A stretch of DNA of 64,000 bases from Bradyrhizobium sp. Ec3.3 (GTDB lineage: Bacteria; Pseudomonadota; Alphaproteobacteria; Rhizobiales; Xanthobacteraceae). The stretch spans positions 21,281 to 85,280 of the forward strand of contig NZ_AXAS01000044.1 of the NCBI RefSeq assembly GCF_000472925.1. The letters run 5' to 3'. Both the position numbers and the translations under genes were made by a program. The notes beneath the pieces were generated by a model. It was not told the DNA's origin and searched no databases. It worked only from the letters and a program-made list of their open reading frames with translations. This document shows positions 29,515 through 37,847 of the stretch, piece after piece. How positions within the stretch are numbered: position 1 is the first letter of the stretch; each line of letters opens with the position of its first letter.

Positions 29515-29964
29515 ATGGCAAACCTTACGATCAACGGTAAATCAATCACTGTCGACGTCGAGCCGGATACGCCTCTCTTGTGGGCGATCCGCGAGAATGT
29601 CGGCCTTACCGGCACCAAATATGGCTGCGGCATCGCGCAATGCGGCGCCTGCACGGTTCACATCGACGGCGTCGCCGCCCGCTCCTGCGGCGTCGCGGTC
29701 AGCGAAGCCGAAGGCAAGCAGATCACCACGATCGAGGGGCTGGCGAGCGGCGCTACGTTGCACAAGGTGCAGCAGGCGTGGATCGCCCATGACGTTCCGC
29801 AATGCGGCTATTGCCAGAGCGGCATGATCATGGCGGTTGCGGCGCTGCTCAAGGAGAAGCCGAAACCGACCGACGCCGATATCGACGAGGCCATCACCAA
29901 TATCTGCCGCTGCGGCACCTTCCAGCAGGTGCGCGAAGCGATCCACACGATCGCGAACGCTTGA
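29515..29964 (+). CDS. [2Fe-2S] subunit of a two-subunit molybdenum hydroxylase (IorA-like)
   Basis: A 149-residue electron-transfer subunit. Plant-type cluster ligands are C38, C43, C46 and C58 (CGIAQCGACTVHIDG). The second cluster next to the molybdopterin uses C97, C100, C131 and C133 (CGYCQSG and CRCG). This is the full set for the xanthine oxidase family. It starts the operon that continues with the large subunit 10 bp later and then the flavoprotein and sox genes. There is no FAD subunit, as in isoquinoline oxidoreductases, so electrons must leave by another carrier, possibly the c-type cytochromes encoded downstream (inference). Confidence 0.92.
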   Translation: MANLTINGKSITVDVEPDTPLLWAIRENVGLTGTKYGCGIAQCGACTVHIDGVAARSCGVAVSEAEGKQITTIEGLASGATLHKVQQAWIAHDVPQCGYCQSGMIMAVAALLKEKPKPTDADIDEAITNICRCGTFQQVREAIHTIANA

Positions 29965-29974
29965 GGAGGCGGCC

Positions 29975-32161
29975 ATGAACAAGTACGTTTCGCCCGCAAT
30001 GAATCGCCGTGCCTTCGTCATCGGCACCGCCGCAGTCAGCGCCGGCCTTGCGCTCGGCCTCGACATCCCCTTCGGCAGACCGGCCGTGGTCCGCGCCGCC
30101 GACGGCTCGCCCGAAGTCAACGCTTGGGTCGTGGTGCGGCCCGACGACACCGTGGTGATCCGCATCGCCCGCTCCGAGATGGGCCAGGGCTCACTCACCG
30201 GCCTTGCGCAGCTCGTCGCCGAGGAGCTCGAATGCGACTGGTCGAAGGTGACGACCGAATATCCGACACCCGGCCAGAGCGTCGCCCGCAAGCGCGTCTG
30301 GGGCGACTTCTCGACCGGCGGCAGCCGCGGCATCCGCTCCTCGCAAGACTATGTCCGCAAGGGCGGCGCCACCGCGCGCATGATGCTGATCCAGGCCGCG
30401 GCCAATGAATGGAAAGTGCCGGCGTCCGAATGCACGGCCGCCAAGAGCGTCATCACCCACACGCCGTCGGGCCGGACCACGACTTACGGCAAGGTCGCGG
30501 AGGCCGCCGCGAAGCTGACGCCGCCCGCCGAGGTCAAGCTGAAGGATCCCAAGGACTGGACCATCGCAGGCAAAGGTGTGAGCCGGCTCGACACCGCCGA
30601 CAAGACCACCGGCGCGATGACCTACGGCATCGACGTCAAGCTGCCGGGCATGCTGAACGCCGCGATCAAGGACTGCCCAGTGTTCGGCGGCAAGGTGAAG
30701 AGCTTTGACGAGGCCAAGATCGCGGGCATGAAGGGCGTCAAGAAGGTCGTCAGGGTCGGCGATAGCGCGGTCGCGGTCGTCGCCGATACCTGGTGGCACG
30801 CCAAGACCGCGCTGGAAGCGCTGCCGATCGTCTGGGACGAGGGCGACAACGCGAAGGTCTCCAGCGAGTCGATTGCGAAGTGGCTGGCCGAGGGCCTCGA
30901 CAACGAGCAGCCGGCCTATGTCGGCAACAAGAACGGCGACGCCAAAGCGGCGATTGCCGGCGCCGCCAAGAAGATCGAGGCGGTCTACAACTATCCCTAC
31001 CAGAACCACGCCACCATGGAGCCGATGAACGCCACCGCGCTCTACACGGCGGACAAATGCGAGGTCTGGTGCGGCACGCAGAATGGCGAGGCCGCCTTCG
31101 CGGCGGTGCTGGAAGCCTCAGGCCTGCCGGCAGAGAAGTGCGACGTGCACAAGCTGATGCTCGGCGGCGGCTTCGGTCGGCGCGGCCAGACCGACTATGT
31201 CCGCCAGGCGGTCGCAATCGCCAGGCAGATGCCGGGAACGCCGATCAAGCTGTTGTGGTCGCGCGAAGAGGACATGGCGCACGGTAGGTATCACCCGATC
31301 ACCCAGTGCAAGATGACCGGCGCGTTCGATGCCGACAACAATCTGGTCGCGCTGCACTACCGCCTGTCCGGGCAGTCGATCCTGTTCTCGCTCCGCCCCG
31401 AGGCGCTGCAAAACGGCATGGACCCGGCCGCGTTCCAGGGCGTCGCCCAGTCCGGCGAAGCCGCGTTCGGCTACTCCGTGCCGAACCTCCTGATCGAGCA
31501 TGCGATGCGCAACCCGCACGTTCCGCCCGGATTCTGGCGCGGCGTCAACGTCAATCACAACGCGATCTACATGGAATGCTTCATGGACGAGCTGGCCCAT
31601 GCCGCAGGCCAGGACCCGCTCGAATTCCGCCGCAAGCTGATGGGCAGTCATCCCAAGCATCTGGCGGTGCTCAATGCCGTGGCCGGGAAGATCGGCTGGA
31701 GCAAGCCGGCGCCGCAGGGCGTCTATCGCGGCATCGCGCAGGTCATGGGTTATGGCAGCTATGTTGCCGGCGCCGCCGAAATCTCGGTGACCGACGGCAG
31801 CAAGATCAAGGTGCATCGTATCGTGGCCTCCACCGATCCCGGCTACGTCGTCAATCCGGCGCAGGTGGAACGCCAGATCGCGGGCTCTTTCGTCTTTGGC
31901 CTCAGCGCGCTCTTCTATGGCGGCTGCACCGTGAAGGACGGACGCATCGAGCAGAGCAACTTCGACACCTACAACTCGATGCGCATCAACGAGATGCCGA
32001 AGGTGGAAGCGGTGATGGTGCCGAGCGGCGGGTTCTGGGGCGGTGTCGGCGAGCCGACCATCGGGGTTGCCGCACCTGCGGTGCTCAACGCCTATTTCGC
32101 AGCGACGGGAAAACGCATCCGATCGGTGCCGCTGCGCGACCAGAACATCTCCTTCGCTTAA
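29975..32161 (+). CDS. molybdopterin-binding large subunit of a two-subunit Mo hydroxylase (IorB-like), Tat-exported
   Basis: A 728-residue subunit, start after GAGGAGG. The leader includes a twin-arginine motif, MNRRAFVIGTAAVSAGLAL, so the holoenzyme is probably moved to the periplasm by Tat together with its small subunit. The body is of the isoquinoline 1-oxidoreductase beta type, with LMLGGGFGRRGQTDYV, FWRGVNVNHNAIYMECFMDELA and the active-site end GGFWGGVGEPTIG (Glu near the C-terminus). These enzymes hydroxylate N-heterocycles or oxidise aldehydes. In this operon the substrate is unknown and could be sulfur-related. A strong hairpin follows the stop codon. Confidence 0.92.
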   Translation: MNKYVSPAMNRRAFVIGTAAVSAGLALGLDIPFGRPAVVRAADGSPEVNAWVVVRPDDTVVIRIARSEMGQGSLTGLAQLVAEELECDWSKVTTEYPTPGQSVARKRVWGDFSTGGSRGIRSSQDYVRKGGATARMMLIQAAANEWKVPASECTAAKSVITHTPSGRTTTYGKVAEAAAKLTPPAEVKLKDPKDWTIAGKGVSRLDTADKTTGAMTYGIDVKLPGMLNAAIKDCPVFGGKVKSFDEAKIAGMKGVKKVVRVGDSAVAVVADTWWHAKTALEALPIVWDEGDNAKVSSESIAKWLAEGLDNEQPAYVGNKNGDAKAAIAGAAKKIEAVYNYPYQNHATMEPMNATALYTADKCEVWCGTQNGEAAFAAVLEASGLPAEKCDVHKLMLGGGFGRRGQTDYVRQAVAIARQMPGTPIKLLWSREEDMAHGRYHPITQCKMTGAFDADNNLVALHYRLSGQSILFSLRPEALQNGMDPAAFQGVAQSGEAAFGYSVPNLLIEHAMRNPHVPPGFWRGVNVNHNAIYMECFMDELAHAAGQDPLEFRRKLMGSHPKHLAVLNAVAGKIGWSKPAPQGVYRGIAQVMGYGSYVAGAAEISVTDGSKIKVHRIVASTDPGYVVNPAQVERQIAGSFVFGLSALFYGGCTVKDGRIEQSNFDTYNSMRINEMPKVEAVMVPSGGFWGGVGEPTIGVAAPAVLNAYFAATGKRIRSVPLRDQNISFA

Positions 32162-32171
32162 GCAAGGTGCA

Positions 32172-32199
32172 GCTGCGGCGGCCCACGGGCCGCCGCAGC
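32172..32199 (+). terminator. perfect 13-bp hairpin between the Mo-hydroxylase and flavoprotein genes
   Basis: GCTGCGGCGGCCC and GGGCCGCCGCAGC flank the bases AC. It starts 10 bp after the iorB-like stop and ends 10 bp before the next possible start. There is no U-tract, so it is more likely an mRNA processing or stability element, or a partial attenuator, than a full terminator. Confidence 0.6.
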
Positions 32200-32208
32200 A
32201 TCTTCCGG

Positions 32209-33486
32209 ATGATGCTCATGACCACGCGCTCCGTGACACGGCGAAAGGCCGTCCTCGGCATCGCGGCCGCACCGCTGGCCCTGCCCGCGATCGTGCGCGC
32301 GCAAGGCTCAGCCCGCGTCGTCGTGATCGGCGGCGGCTTTGGCGGGGCGGCCTGCGCCCGCGCGCTGAAACGCAGCGAAGCGAACTTGCAGGTCACGCTG
32401 GTCGAGCCGAACAGGACCTTCACCGCGTGCCCGTTCAGCAACGAGGTGATCGCGGGCCTGCGCGAGATCGAAGCGCAGCAGTTCGGCTATGAGAAGATCG
32501 CGTCCGACGGCGTAACCGTCATCGCTCAGGCCGCAACCGTGGTGGATCCGCAAGCTCGCCGCGTCACGCTGGCCGACGGCTCATCCCTTCCCTACGACCG
32601 TCTCGTGCTCTCGCCCGGCGTCGATTTCCATTTCGACGGCCTGCCCGGCTATGACGAAGCCGCAAGCCAAAAGATGCCGCATGCCTGGAAGGCCGGCGAG
32701 CAAACCATGCTGCTGCGCAGGCAGTTGGAGGCCATGGAGGATGGCGGCCTCGTCACGATCGCGGTGCCGGCCAACCCCTCGCGCTGCCCGCCGGCGCCTT
32801 ACGAGCGCGCCAGCCTGATCGCTCATTATCTCAAGACGAAGAAGCCGCGCTCAAAAGTGCTGATCCTGGACGCCAAGGACAATTTCACGCAACAAAGACT
32901 GTTCGAGAAGGCGTGGACGGAGCTTTACGGCGGCATGATCGAGCGCGTATCGCTGTCGCAGGGCGGCCGCGTCACCTCCGTCGATCCCGCGAGCAACACT
33001 GTCATCACCGAGTTCGGCAATTACACGGCGCAAGTCGCCAACGTCATTCCGCCGCAACGCGCCGGGCGCATCGCCGCGATTGCCGGGGTGGCGGATACCA
33101 CCGGCTGGTGCCCGATCGATCCCATGACCTTCGAATCCAGGCTCGTGCCCAACATCCACGTCATCGGCGATGCCTGCCTCGGCGGCGGCATTCCGAAATC
33201 GGCCTCGGCCGCGAGCGCGCAAGGACGGGCCTGCGCGGATGCGATCGTCAACCTCGTCGCTGGCCGGACGACGGAAACGCCACGGCTGACCGGCGTCTGC
33301 TACAACACGGTCGCCCCCGCTTACGGCTTTTCGCTCGCCGGCAACTACCAGCCGAAAGGAGACATCTTCGCCGAGGTCGAGGGCGGCACCACCAGTCCGC
33401 TCGACGCACCGCCAGAACGACGCGCCCGCGAAGCTGCGGAAGCCGAGCGCTGGTTTCAAACCATCACGGCGGCGACCTTTGGCTAG
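32209..33486 (+). CDS. flavocytochrome c sulfide dehydrogenase flavoprotein-like subunit (FccB/SoxF type), Tat-exported
   Basis: A 425-residue FAD protein. The leader has a twin-arginine motif (VTRRKAVLGIAAAPLAL) and ends VRAQ. FAD binding is at VVVIGGGFGGAACARAL. TFTACPFSNEVIAGL and TTGWCPIDPMTFES carry the two cysteines that in sulfide dehydrogenases form the redox-active disulfide. The C-terminal part has HVIGDACLGGGIPKSASAA. The partner cytochrome would normally be FccA; here soxX follows four bases later. Three in-frame ATGs lie at 32209, 32212 and 32218. A role in sulfide or polysulfide oxidation in the periplasm is likely. Confidence 0.88.
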   Translation: MMLMTTRSVTRRKAVLGIAAAPLALPAIVRAQGSARVVVIGGGFGGAACARALKRSEANLQVTLVEPNRTFTACPFSNEVIAGLREIEAQQFGYEKIASDGVTVIAQAATVVDPQARRVTLADGSSLPYDRLVLSPGVDFHFDGLPGYDEAASQKMPHAWKAGEQTMLLRRQLEAMEDGGLVTIAVPANPSRCPPAPYERASLIAHYLKTKKPRSKVLILDAKDNFTQQRLFEKAWTELYGGMIERVSLSQGGRVTSVDPASNTVITEFGNYTAQVANVIPPQRAGRIAAIAGVADTTGWCPIDPMTFESRLVPNIHVIGDACLGGGIPKSASAASAQGRACADAIVNLVAGRTTETPRLTGVCYNTVAPAYGFSLAGNYQPKGDIFAEVEGGTTSPLDAPPERRAREAAEAERWFQTITAATFG

Positions 33487-33490
33487 GCCG

Positions 33491-33931
33491 ATGATCCATA
33501 TCGCCGCACTGATCGCGGCAAGCCTTGCACTTACCGACGGCACGCGGGCACAGGCGCTGGTGTCCTACAACATTGTCGGCGATGGCATCCCGGAGTCGCT
33601 CACCGGCGCGCCCGGCGATGCGGCGCGCGGGCGCGCGTTGGTGCTCGATCGCAGCACGACCTGCATCCTCTGCCATTCCGGGCCGTTTCCGGAGACGCGG
33701 TTCCAGGGCGATCTCGCGCCGGACCTCACGGGCGCCGGGAACAGGTGGTCGACAAGTCAGTTGCGACTGCGATTGGTGGACGCGTCGCGGTTCAACCGAG
33801 AGACCATCATGCCGTCGTACTATCGTAACGACGGGCTCGTTCGCGTCGGCCGCAACCTTGCCGGCAAGCCGATCCTGAGCCCGAGCCAGATCGAGGACAT
33901 CGTGGCCTATCTTGCAACGCTTCGGGACTAG
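33491..33931 (+). CDS. soxX: SoxX, monoheme c-type cytochrome of the SoxAX complex
   Basis: A 146-residue secreted cytochrome. A short Sec signal ends near residue 21. The heme motif is C58-I-L-C61-H62, followed by SGPFPETRFQGDLAPDLTG and the typical GNRWSTSQLRLRLVDASRFN. Met107 in IMPSYY is the likely distal ligand. SoxX and SoxA together attach a sulfur substrate to the SoxY cysteine. A TTG four codons upstream is an alternative start. It lies four bases after the flavoprotein gene and eight before soxY. Confidence 0.9.
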   Translation: MIHIAALIAASLALTDGTRAQALVSYNIVGDGIPESLTGAPGDAARGRALVLDRSTTCILCHSGPFPETRFQGDLAPDLTGAGNRWSTSQLRLRLVDASRFNRETIMPSYYRNDGLVRVGRNLAGKPILSPSQIEDIVAYLATLRD

Positions 33932-33939
33932 GACGGGGA

Positions 33940-34398
33940 ATGCCAAGCACACGTCGACAGTTTTTGCACCTCACGGTCGCCGCCGGGACGATTCCCATCG
34001 TCACGATCCGCCCGATCGAGGCGACACCCGCGATGCTCGGCACGGCGATCCGCAATGTCGTCGGCGAGGCGCAACTACGCACCGGCAAGATCAGGCTCGA
34101 CATTCCGCCACTGGTCGAGAACGGCAACACCGTGCCGATGACAGTCAGCGTCGCGAGCCCGATGACCGCGGCCGACTACGTCAAGAGCATCCACGTCTTC
34201 AACGAGAAGAACCCGCAGCCGAATATCGGCAATTTCCATCTCGGCCCCTGGGCCGGGCGCGCGCAGGTCTCGACCCGCATCCGCCTCGCGGACAGCCAGA
34301 AGGTTGTCGCGATCGCGCGCCTGTCCGACGATTCCTTCTGGCAGGTCGCGGCCGACGTCGTCGTGACACTTGCCGCCTGCACCGAAGAGGTGAACTGA
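33940..34398 (+). CDS. soxY: SoxY-like sulfur carrier with a non-canonical C-terminal arm
   Basis: A 152-residue periplasmic carrier with a twin-arginine leader (TRRQFLHLTVAAGTIP). The fold and order match SoxY: IHVFNEKNPQPNIGNFHLGP and STRIRLADSQKVVAIARLSD. Canonical SoxY ends in GGCGG, with the cysteine on a flexible glycine arm. Here the end is VTLAACTEEVN: Cys147 is present, but the glycines are replaced by Ala-Ala before it and a five-residue acidic tail follows. The carrier may therefore still hold a sulfur group but interact with different partners. The stop overlaps the soxZ start by one base. Confidence 0.85.
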   Translation: MPSTRRQFLHLTVAAGTIPIVTIRPIEATPAMLGTAIRNVVGEAQLRTGKIRLDIPPLVENGNTVPMTVSVASPMTAADYVKSIHVFNEKNPQPNIGNFHLGPWAGRAQVSTRIRLADSQKVVAIARLSDDSFWQVAADVVVTLAACTEEVN

Positions 34399-34718
34399 TG
34401 GCCTCCGCTCTCATCAACGTTCCGCCGAAAGCCAAGCGCGGCGATGTCATCGAGATCCGGACGCTGACCTCGCATATCATGGAAACCGGATTTCGCCGCA
34501 CGGCGGCCGGCGAGCTCGTGCCGCGCGACATCATCACCAGCTTTACCTGCCGCTACAACGGCACCGAGATCTTTCGCGCCGACCTCTTTCCCGCAATCGC
34601 CGCGAACCCGTATCTGTCGTTCTTTACGGTCGCAAAAGATAGCGGCAAGCTCGAGTTCGAATGGATCGGCGACAACGGCTTTGTCTCGACCGCGTCGGCA
34701 TCGATCACGGTAGAATGA
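34398..34718 (+). CDS. soxZ: SoxZ, partner of the SoxY sulfur carrier
   Basis: A 106-residue immunoglobulin-like protein that forms a heterodimer with SoxY. MASALINVPPKAKRGDVIEI and the HIMETGFRRTAAGELVPRDI segment are characteristic. No leader of its own is present, as usual; it is thought to travel with SoxY. Translation is coupled: its ATG overlaps the soxY stop, and the soxA ATG overlaps its own stop (ATGA). Confidence 0.92.
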   Translation: MASALINVPPKAKRGDVIEIRTLTSHIMETGFRRTAAGELVPRDIITSFTCRYNGTEIFRADLFPAIAANPYLSFFTVAKDSGKLEFEWIGDNGFVSTASASITVE

Positions 34719-35494
34719 GCGTTGCACGCACGATCATCGCGGCGATGCTGCTCGTCGCCGCACCTGCCCTGCTCGCCGGCGAAATCCCACAGGACGCGCG
34801 CCACTCGGGCTATTCCTTCATGGGACCGGACACGCGCGCGATGCAGGACGACGATACGTCCAATCCGGGTATGCTGTTCGTGCTGGACGGCGAAGCACTG
34901 TGGAAGACAAGAAGCGGCAGCGCCGGCAGGGCGTGCGCCGATTGCCATGGCGATGCGCGCGAGAGCATGAAGGGCGTCGCGGCGCGCTATCCCGCCTTCG
35001 ACAAGGCGCTGGGCCGCCCGGTCACGCTCGACCAGCGCATCAATCTTTGCCGCGCCAACCATCAGCAGGCAACGCCCCTGTCTCACGAAAGTCGCGACCT
35101 ACTCGCGCTCTCGGCATTCGTCGCCCACCAGTCGCGAGGGGTGGCGATCACGGCCGGCGATGATCCACAGCTCAAACCGTTCGTCGAACAAGGCCGTGCG
35201 CTGTTCGTGCAGCGGCAGGGCCAGCTCAACCTCGCCTGCACCAATTGCCACGACGACAACTACGACAAGCATCTGGCGGGCGCGCCGGTCACGCAGGGGC
35301 AGCCGACCGGTTATCCGCTCTATCGGCTGGAATGGCAGACGCTGGGATCTCTGGAGCGCCGGTTGCGCAGCTGCATGAGCGGGGTGCGCGCCCAGGCTTT
35401 TGACTACGGCGCGCCCGAACTGGTCGCGCTCGAGCTCTATCTGATGGCACGGGCGCGCGGCATGCCCATGGAGAGCCCGGCCGTGCGGCCTTAA
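34715..35494 (+). CDS. soxA: SoxA, diheme-type c-cytochrome of the SoxAX complex
   Basis: A 259-residue secreted cytochrome; the Sec signal ends near residue 21. It has two heme motifs, C74-A-D-C77-H78 and C175-T-N-C178-H179, so it is a two-heme SoxA. Cys220 in LRSCMSGVRAQ is in the place of the active-site cysteine persulfide/heme ligand. SoxAX forms the bond between SoxY and the sulfur substrate. It is the last gene of the operon; soxB, normally needed to release sulfate, does not follow, and soxCD are absent from the window. Confidence 0.92.
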   Translation: MSVARTIIAAMLLVAAPALLAGEIPQDARHSGYSFMGPDTRAMQDDDTSNPGMLFVLDGEALWKTRSGSAGRACADCHGDARESMKGVAARYPAFDKALGRPVTLDQRINLCRANHQQATPLSHESRDLLALSAFVAHQSRGVAITAGDDPQLKPFVEQGRALFVQRQGQLNLACTNCHDDNYDKHLAGAPVTQGQPTGYPLYRLEWQTLGSLERRLRSCMSGVRAQAFDYGAPELVALELYLMARARGMPMESPAVRP

Positions 35495-35586
35495 TCCCCT
35501 TAACCCGCAGAGAAATATTAGGACTAGGCAGACGCGGCGCGGACGCTAGTATCCCTCCCAAGAAACGAGTCACAGGGAGGACAAAC

Positions 35587-36912
35587 GTGGCTGACCATCG
35601 TATTTCGCGCCGCACGCTTTTGAAGGGGACCGCCGCGGCTGGCGCGCTCAGCCTGACCGGATTCCCGGCGCATGCCGAGGTCAATTGGAAGAAATATGCC
35701 GGGACCAAGCTGGAGGTGATCCTCGCCAAGGGTCCGCGCGGCGACAACCTGCAAAAGAACATCAAGGAGTTCACCGACCTGACCGGCATCCAGGTGGAAT
35801 CGGAGCAGATCCCCGAGCAGCAGCAGCGCCAGAAATGCGTCATCGAGCTCACCTCGGGCCGGCCGAGCTTCGATGTCGTCCATCTCAGCTATCACGTGCA
35901 GAAGCGGCAGTTCGAGAAAGCCGGCTGGCTCACCGACATCACGCCCTTCATGAAGGATCCGACGCTGACCGCGCCCGATCTCGTCGAGAGCGATTTTTCG
36001 GCCGCCGGCCTGCAATACGCCAAGAACGACAAGGGCCAGATGCTGTCGCTGCCCTGGTCGGTCGACTATTTCATCCTCTACTACAACAAGGAGCTGTTCC
36101 AGAAAAAGGGCGTTGCGGTGCCCAAGACGCTGGACGAGATGGTCGCGGCCGCAGAAAAGCTCACCGATGCCAAGGAAGGCACCTACGGCTTCGTCGGGCG
36201 CGGCCTGCGCAACGCCAACATGACGTTGTGGACCAACTTCTTCCTCGACTATGGCGGTGAATTCCTCGATGCCAAGGGCAACATCCTGACTGACGGCCCC
36301 GAAGCCGTCGCGGCGACGAAGCTCTACCAGACGCTGCTGACGAAGGTCGCTCCGCCCGGCGTCGCCGGCTTCAACTGGATGGAGTCGATGGCCTCGTTCT
36401 CGCAAGGCCGTTCGGCGATGTGGATCGACGGCGTCGGCTGGGCGCCACCGCTGGAGGATCCGGCGGCCTCGCGCGTCGTCGGCAAGGTCGGATACACCGT
36501 CGTGCCTGCCGGGCCGAAGGGCCAATATTCGGCCACTTACGGCGACGGCCTCGGCATTGCCGCCGCGAGCAAGAACAAGGAAGCGGCCTATCTGCTCTGC
36601 CAGTGGGCGGTCTCGAAGACGCAAGGCGCGCGGCTTTTGCAGGCCGGCGGCGGCGTGCCGTTCCGCAACTCGATCCTGAATGACCCCGAGGTCCAGAAGG
36701 GCGTGAAGATGCCGGCCGAGTGGCTGCAATCGGTGATCGATTCCGCCAAGATCAGCAAGCTCGGCCTGCCCGTCGTGATCCCAGTCGCCGAATTCCGCGA
36801 TCTCGTCGGCGCCGCGATCACCGCAACCCTGGCCGGCGCCGATCCCGCGACCGAGTTGAAGAAGGCCCACGAGCAATACCGACCGATCCTGGAGCGTAGC
36901 GAAAAGGCGTGA
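35587..36912 (+). CDS. ABC importer sugar-type substrate-binding protein (family 1), Tat leader
   Basis: A 441-residue periplasmic receptor. GTG start with GGGAGGA seven bases upstream. The leader SRRTLLKGTAAAGALSLTGF has a twin-arginine pattern and ends AHAE. The mature part shows family-1 features, including LPWSVDYFILYYNKELFQKKG and AMWIDGVGWAPP. The two permease genes follow with overlapping codons. Family 1 takes up sugars, polyols or glycerol phosphate; the actual ligand is not deducible. Confidence 0.92.
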   Translation: MADHRISRRTLLKGTAAAGALSLTGFPAHAEVNWKKYAGTKLEVILAKGPRGDNLQKNIKEFTDLTGIQVESEQIPEQQQRQKCVIELTSGRPSFDVVHLSYHVQKRQFEKAGWLTDITPFMKDPTLTAPDLVESDFSAAGLQYAKNDKGQMLSLPWSVDYFILYYNKELFQKKGVAVPKTLDEMVAAAEKLTDAKEGTYGFVGRGLRNANMTLWTNFFLDYGGEFLDAKGNILTDGPEAVAATKLYQTLLTKVAPPGVAGFNWMESMASFSQGRSAMWIDGVGWAPPLEDPAASRVVGKVGYTVVPAGPKGQYSATYGDGLGIAAASKNKEAAYLLCQWAVSKTQGARLLQAGGGVPFRNSILNDPEVQKGVKMPAEWLQSVIDSAKISKLGLPVVIPVAEFRDLVGAAITATLAGADPATELKKAHEQYRPILERSEKA

Positions 36913-37847
36913 GTGCGTTGACACAAGCAACTCCGGCCGCGGCAAAATCCGATGCCGCGCCGGAGAAGGAGTTGCGGCCACCGTCCTACTGGCCGTTCGT
37001 GGTGCCGGCGCTGGTCGTCGTGCTCGCGATCATCATCTTTCCTTGGCTATTCACGATCTGGATGAGCCTGAACGAATGGAAGGTCGGCTCGCCGACCACG
37101 TTCGTCGGGCCTTCCAATTATCTGCGGCTGACGAGCGATCCGCGCTTCCTCGAATCGGTGGGCCACACCATGGTCTACACCGTACTGTCGGTGGTGCTGC
37201 CGCTGGTCTTCGGCACGCTCGCAGCCGTGGTGTTTCACCAGAAATTCCCCGGCCGCGGCTTCCTGCGCGGCATCTTCATCATGCCGATGATGGCAACGCC
37301 GGTGGCGATCGCGCTGGTCTGGACCATGATGTTCCATCCGCAGCTCGGCGTGCTGAATTACCTGTTGTCGCTGGTCGGCCTGCCACCGCAGCTCTGGGTG
37401 TTTCATCCCGCAACCGTCATTCCCTCGCTGGTGCTGGTCGAGACCTGGCAGTGGACGCCGCTGGTCATGCTAATCGTGCTCGGCGGCCTCGCCGCGATCC
37501 CGACCGAGCCTTACGAAAGCGCGCAGATCGACGGCGCCAATCTCTGGCAGGTGTTCCGCTTCATCACGCTGCCGCTGATCATGCCGTTCCTGTTCATCGC
37601 CGGCATGATCCGGATGATCGACGCGGTGAAAAGCTTCGACATCATCTTCGCGATCACGCAAGGAGGACCGGGCTCGGCGTCGGAGACGATCAACATCTAT
37701 CTCTACAGCGTCGCCTTCACCTATTACGACCTCGGCTACGGTTCGGCGATCGCCGTGGTGTTCTTCCTCCTCATCGTCGCACTCGCTGCCCTGATGCTTT
37801 ACATGCGCCAGCGCATGCTGTGGACCGAAATCGCGAGGGGCGCATGA
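36909..37847 (+). CDS. ABC importer permease, MalF/UgpA type
   Basis: A 312-residue inner-membrane permease with six or more spans, GTG start overlapping the binding-protein stop. The EAA loop reads EPYESAQIDGANLWQVFRFI. The hydrophilic N-terminus (residues 1-35) precedes the first span. It is coupled by an ATGA overlap to the next permease. Confidence 0.92.
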   Translation: MSALTQATPAAAKSDAAPEKELRPPSYWPFVVPALVVVLAIIIFPWLFTIWMSLNEWKVGSPTTFVGPSNYLRLTSDPRFLESVGHTMVYTVLSVVLPLVFGTLAAVVFHQKFPGRGFLRGIFIMPMMATPVAIALVWTMMFHPQLGVLNYLLSLVGLPPQLWVFHPATVIPSLVLVETWQWTPLVMLIVLGGLAAIPTEPYESAQIDGANLWQVFRFITLPLIMPFLFIAGMIRMIDAVKSFDIIFAITQGGPGSASETINIYLYSVAFTYYDLGYGSAIAVVFFLLIVALAALMLYMRQRMLWTEIARGA

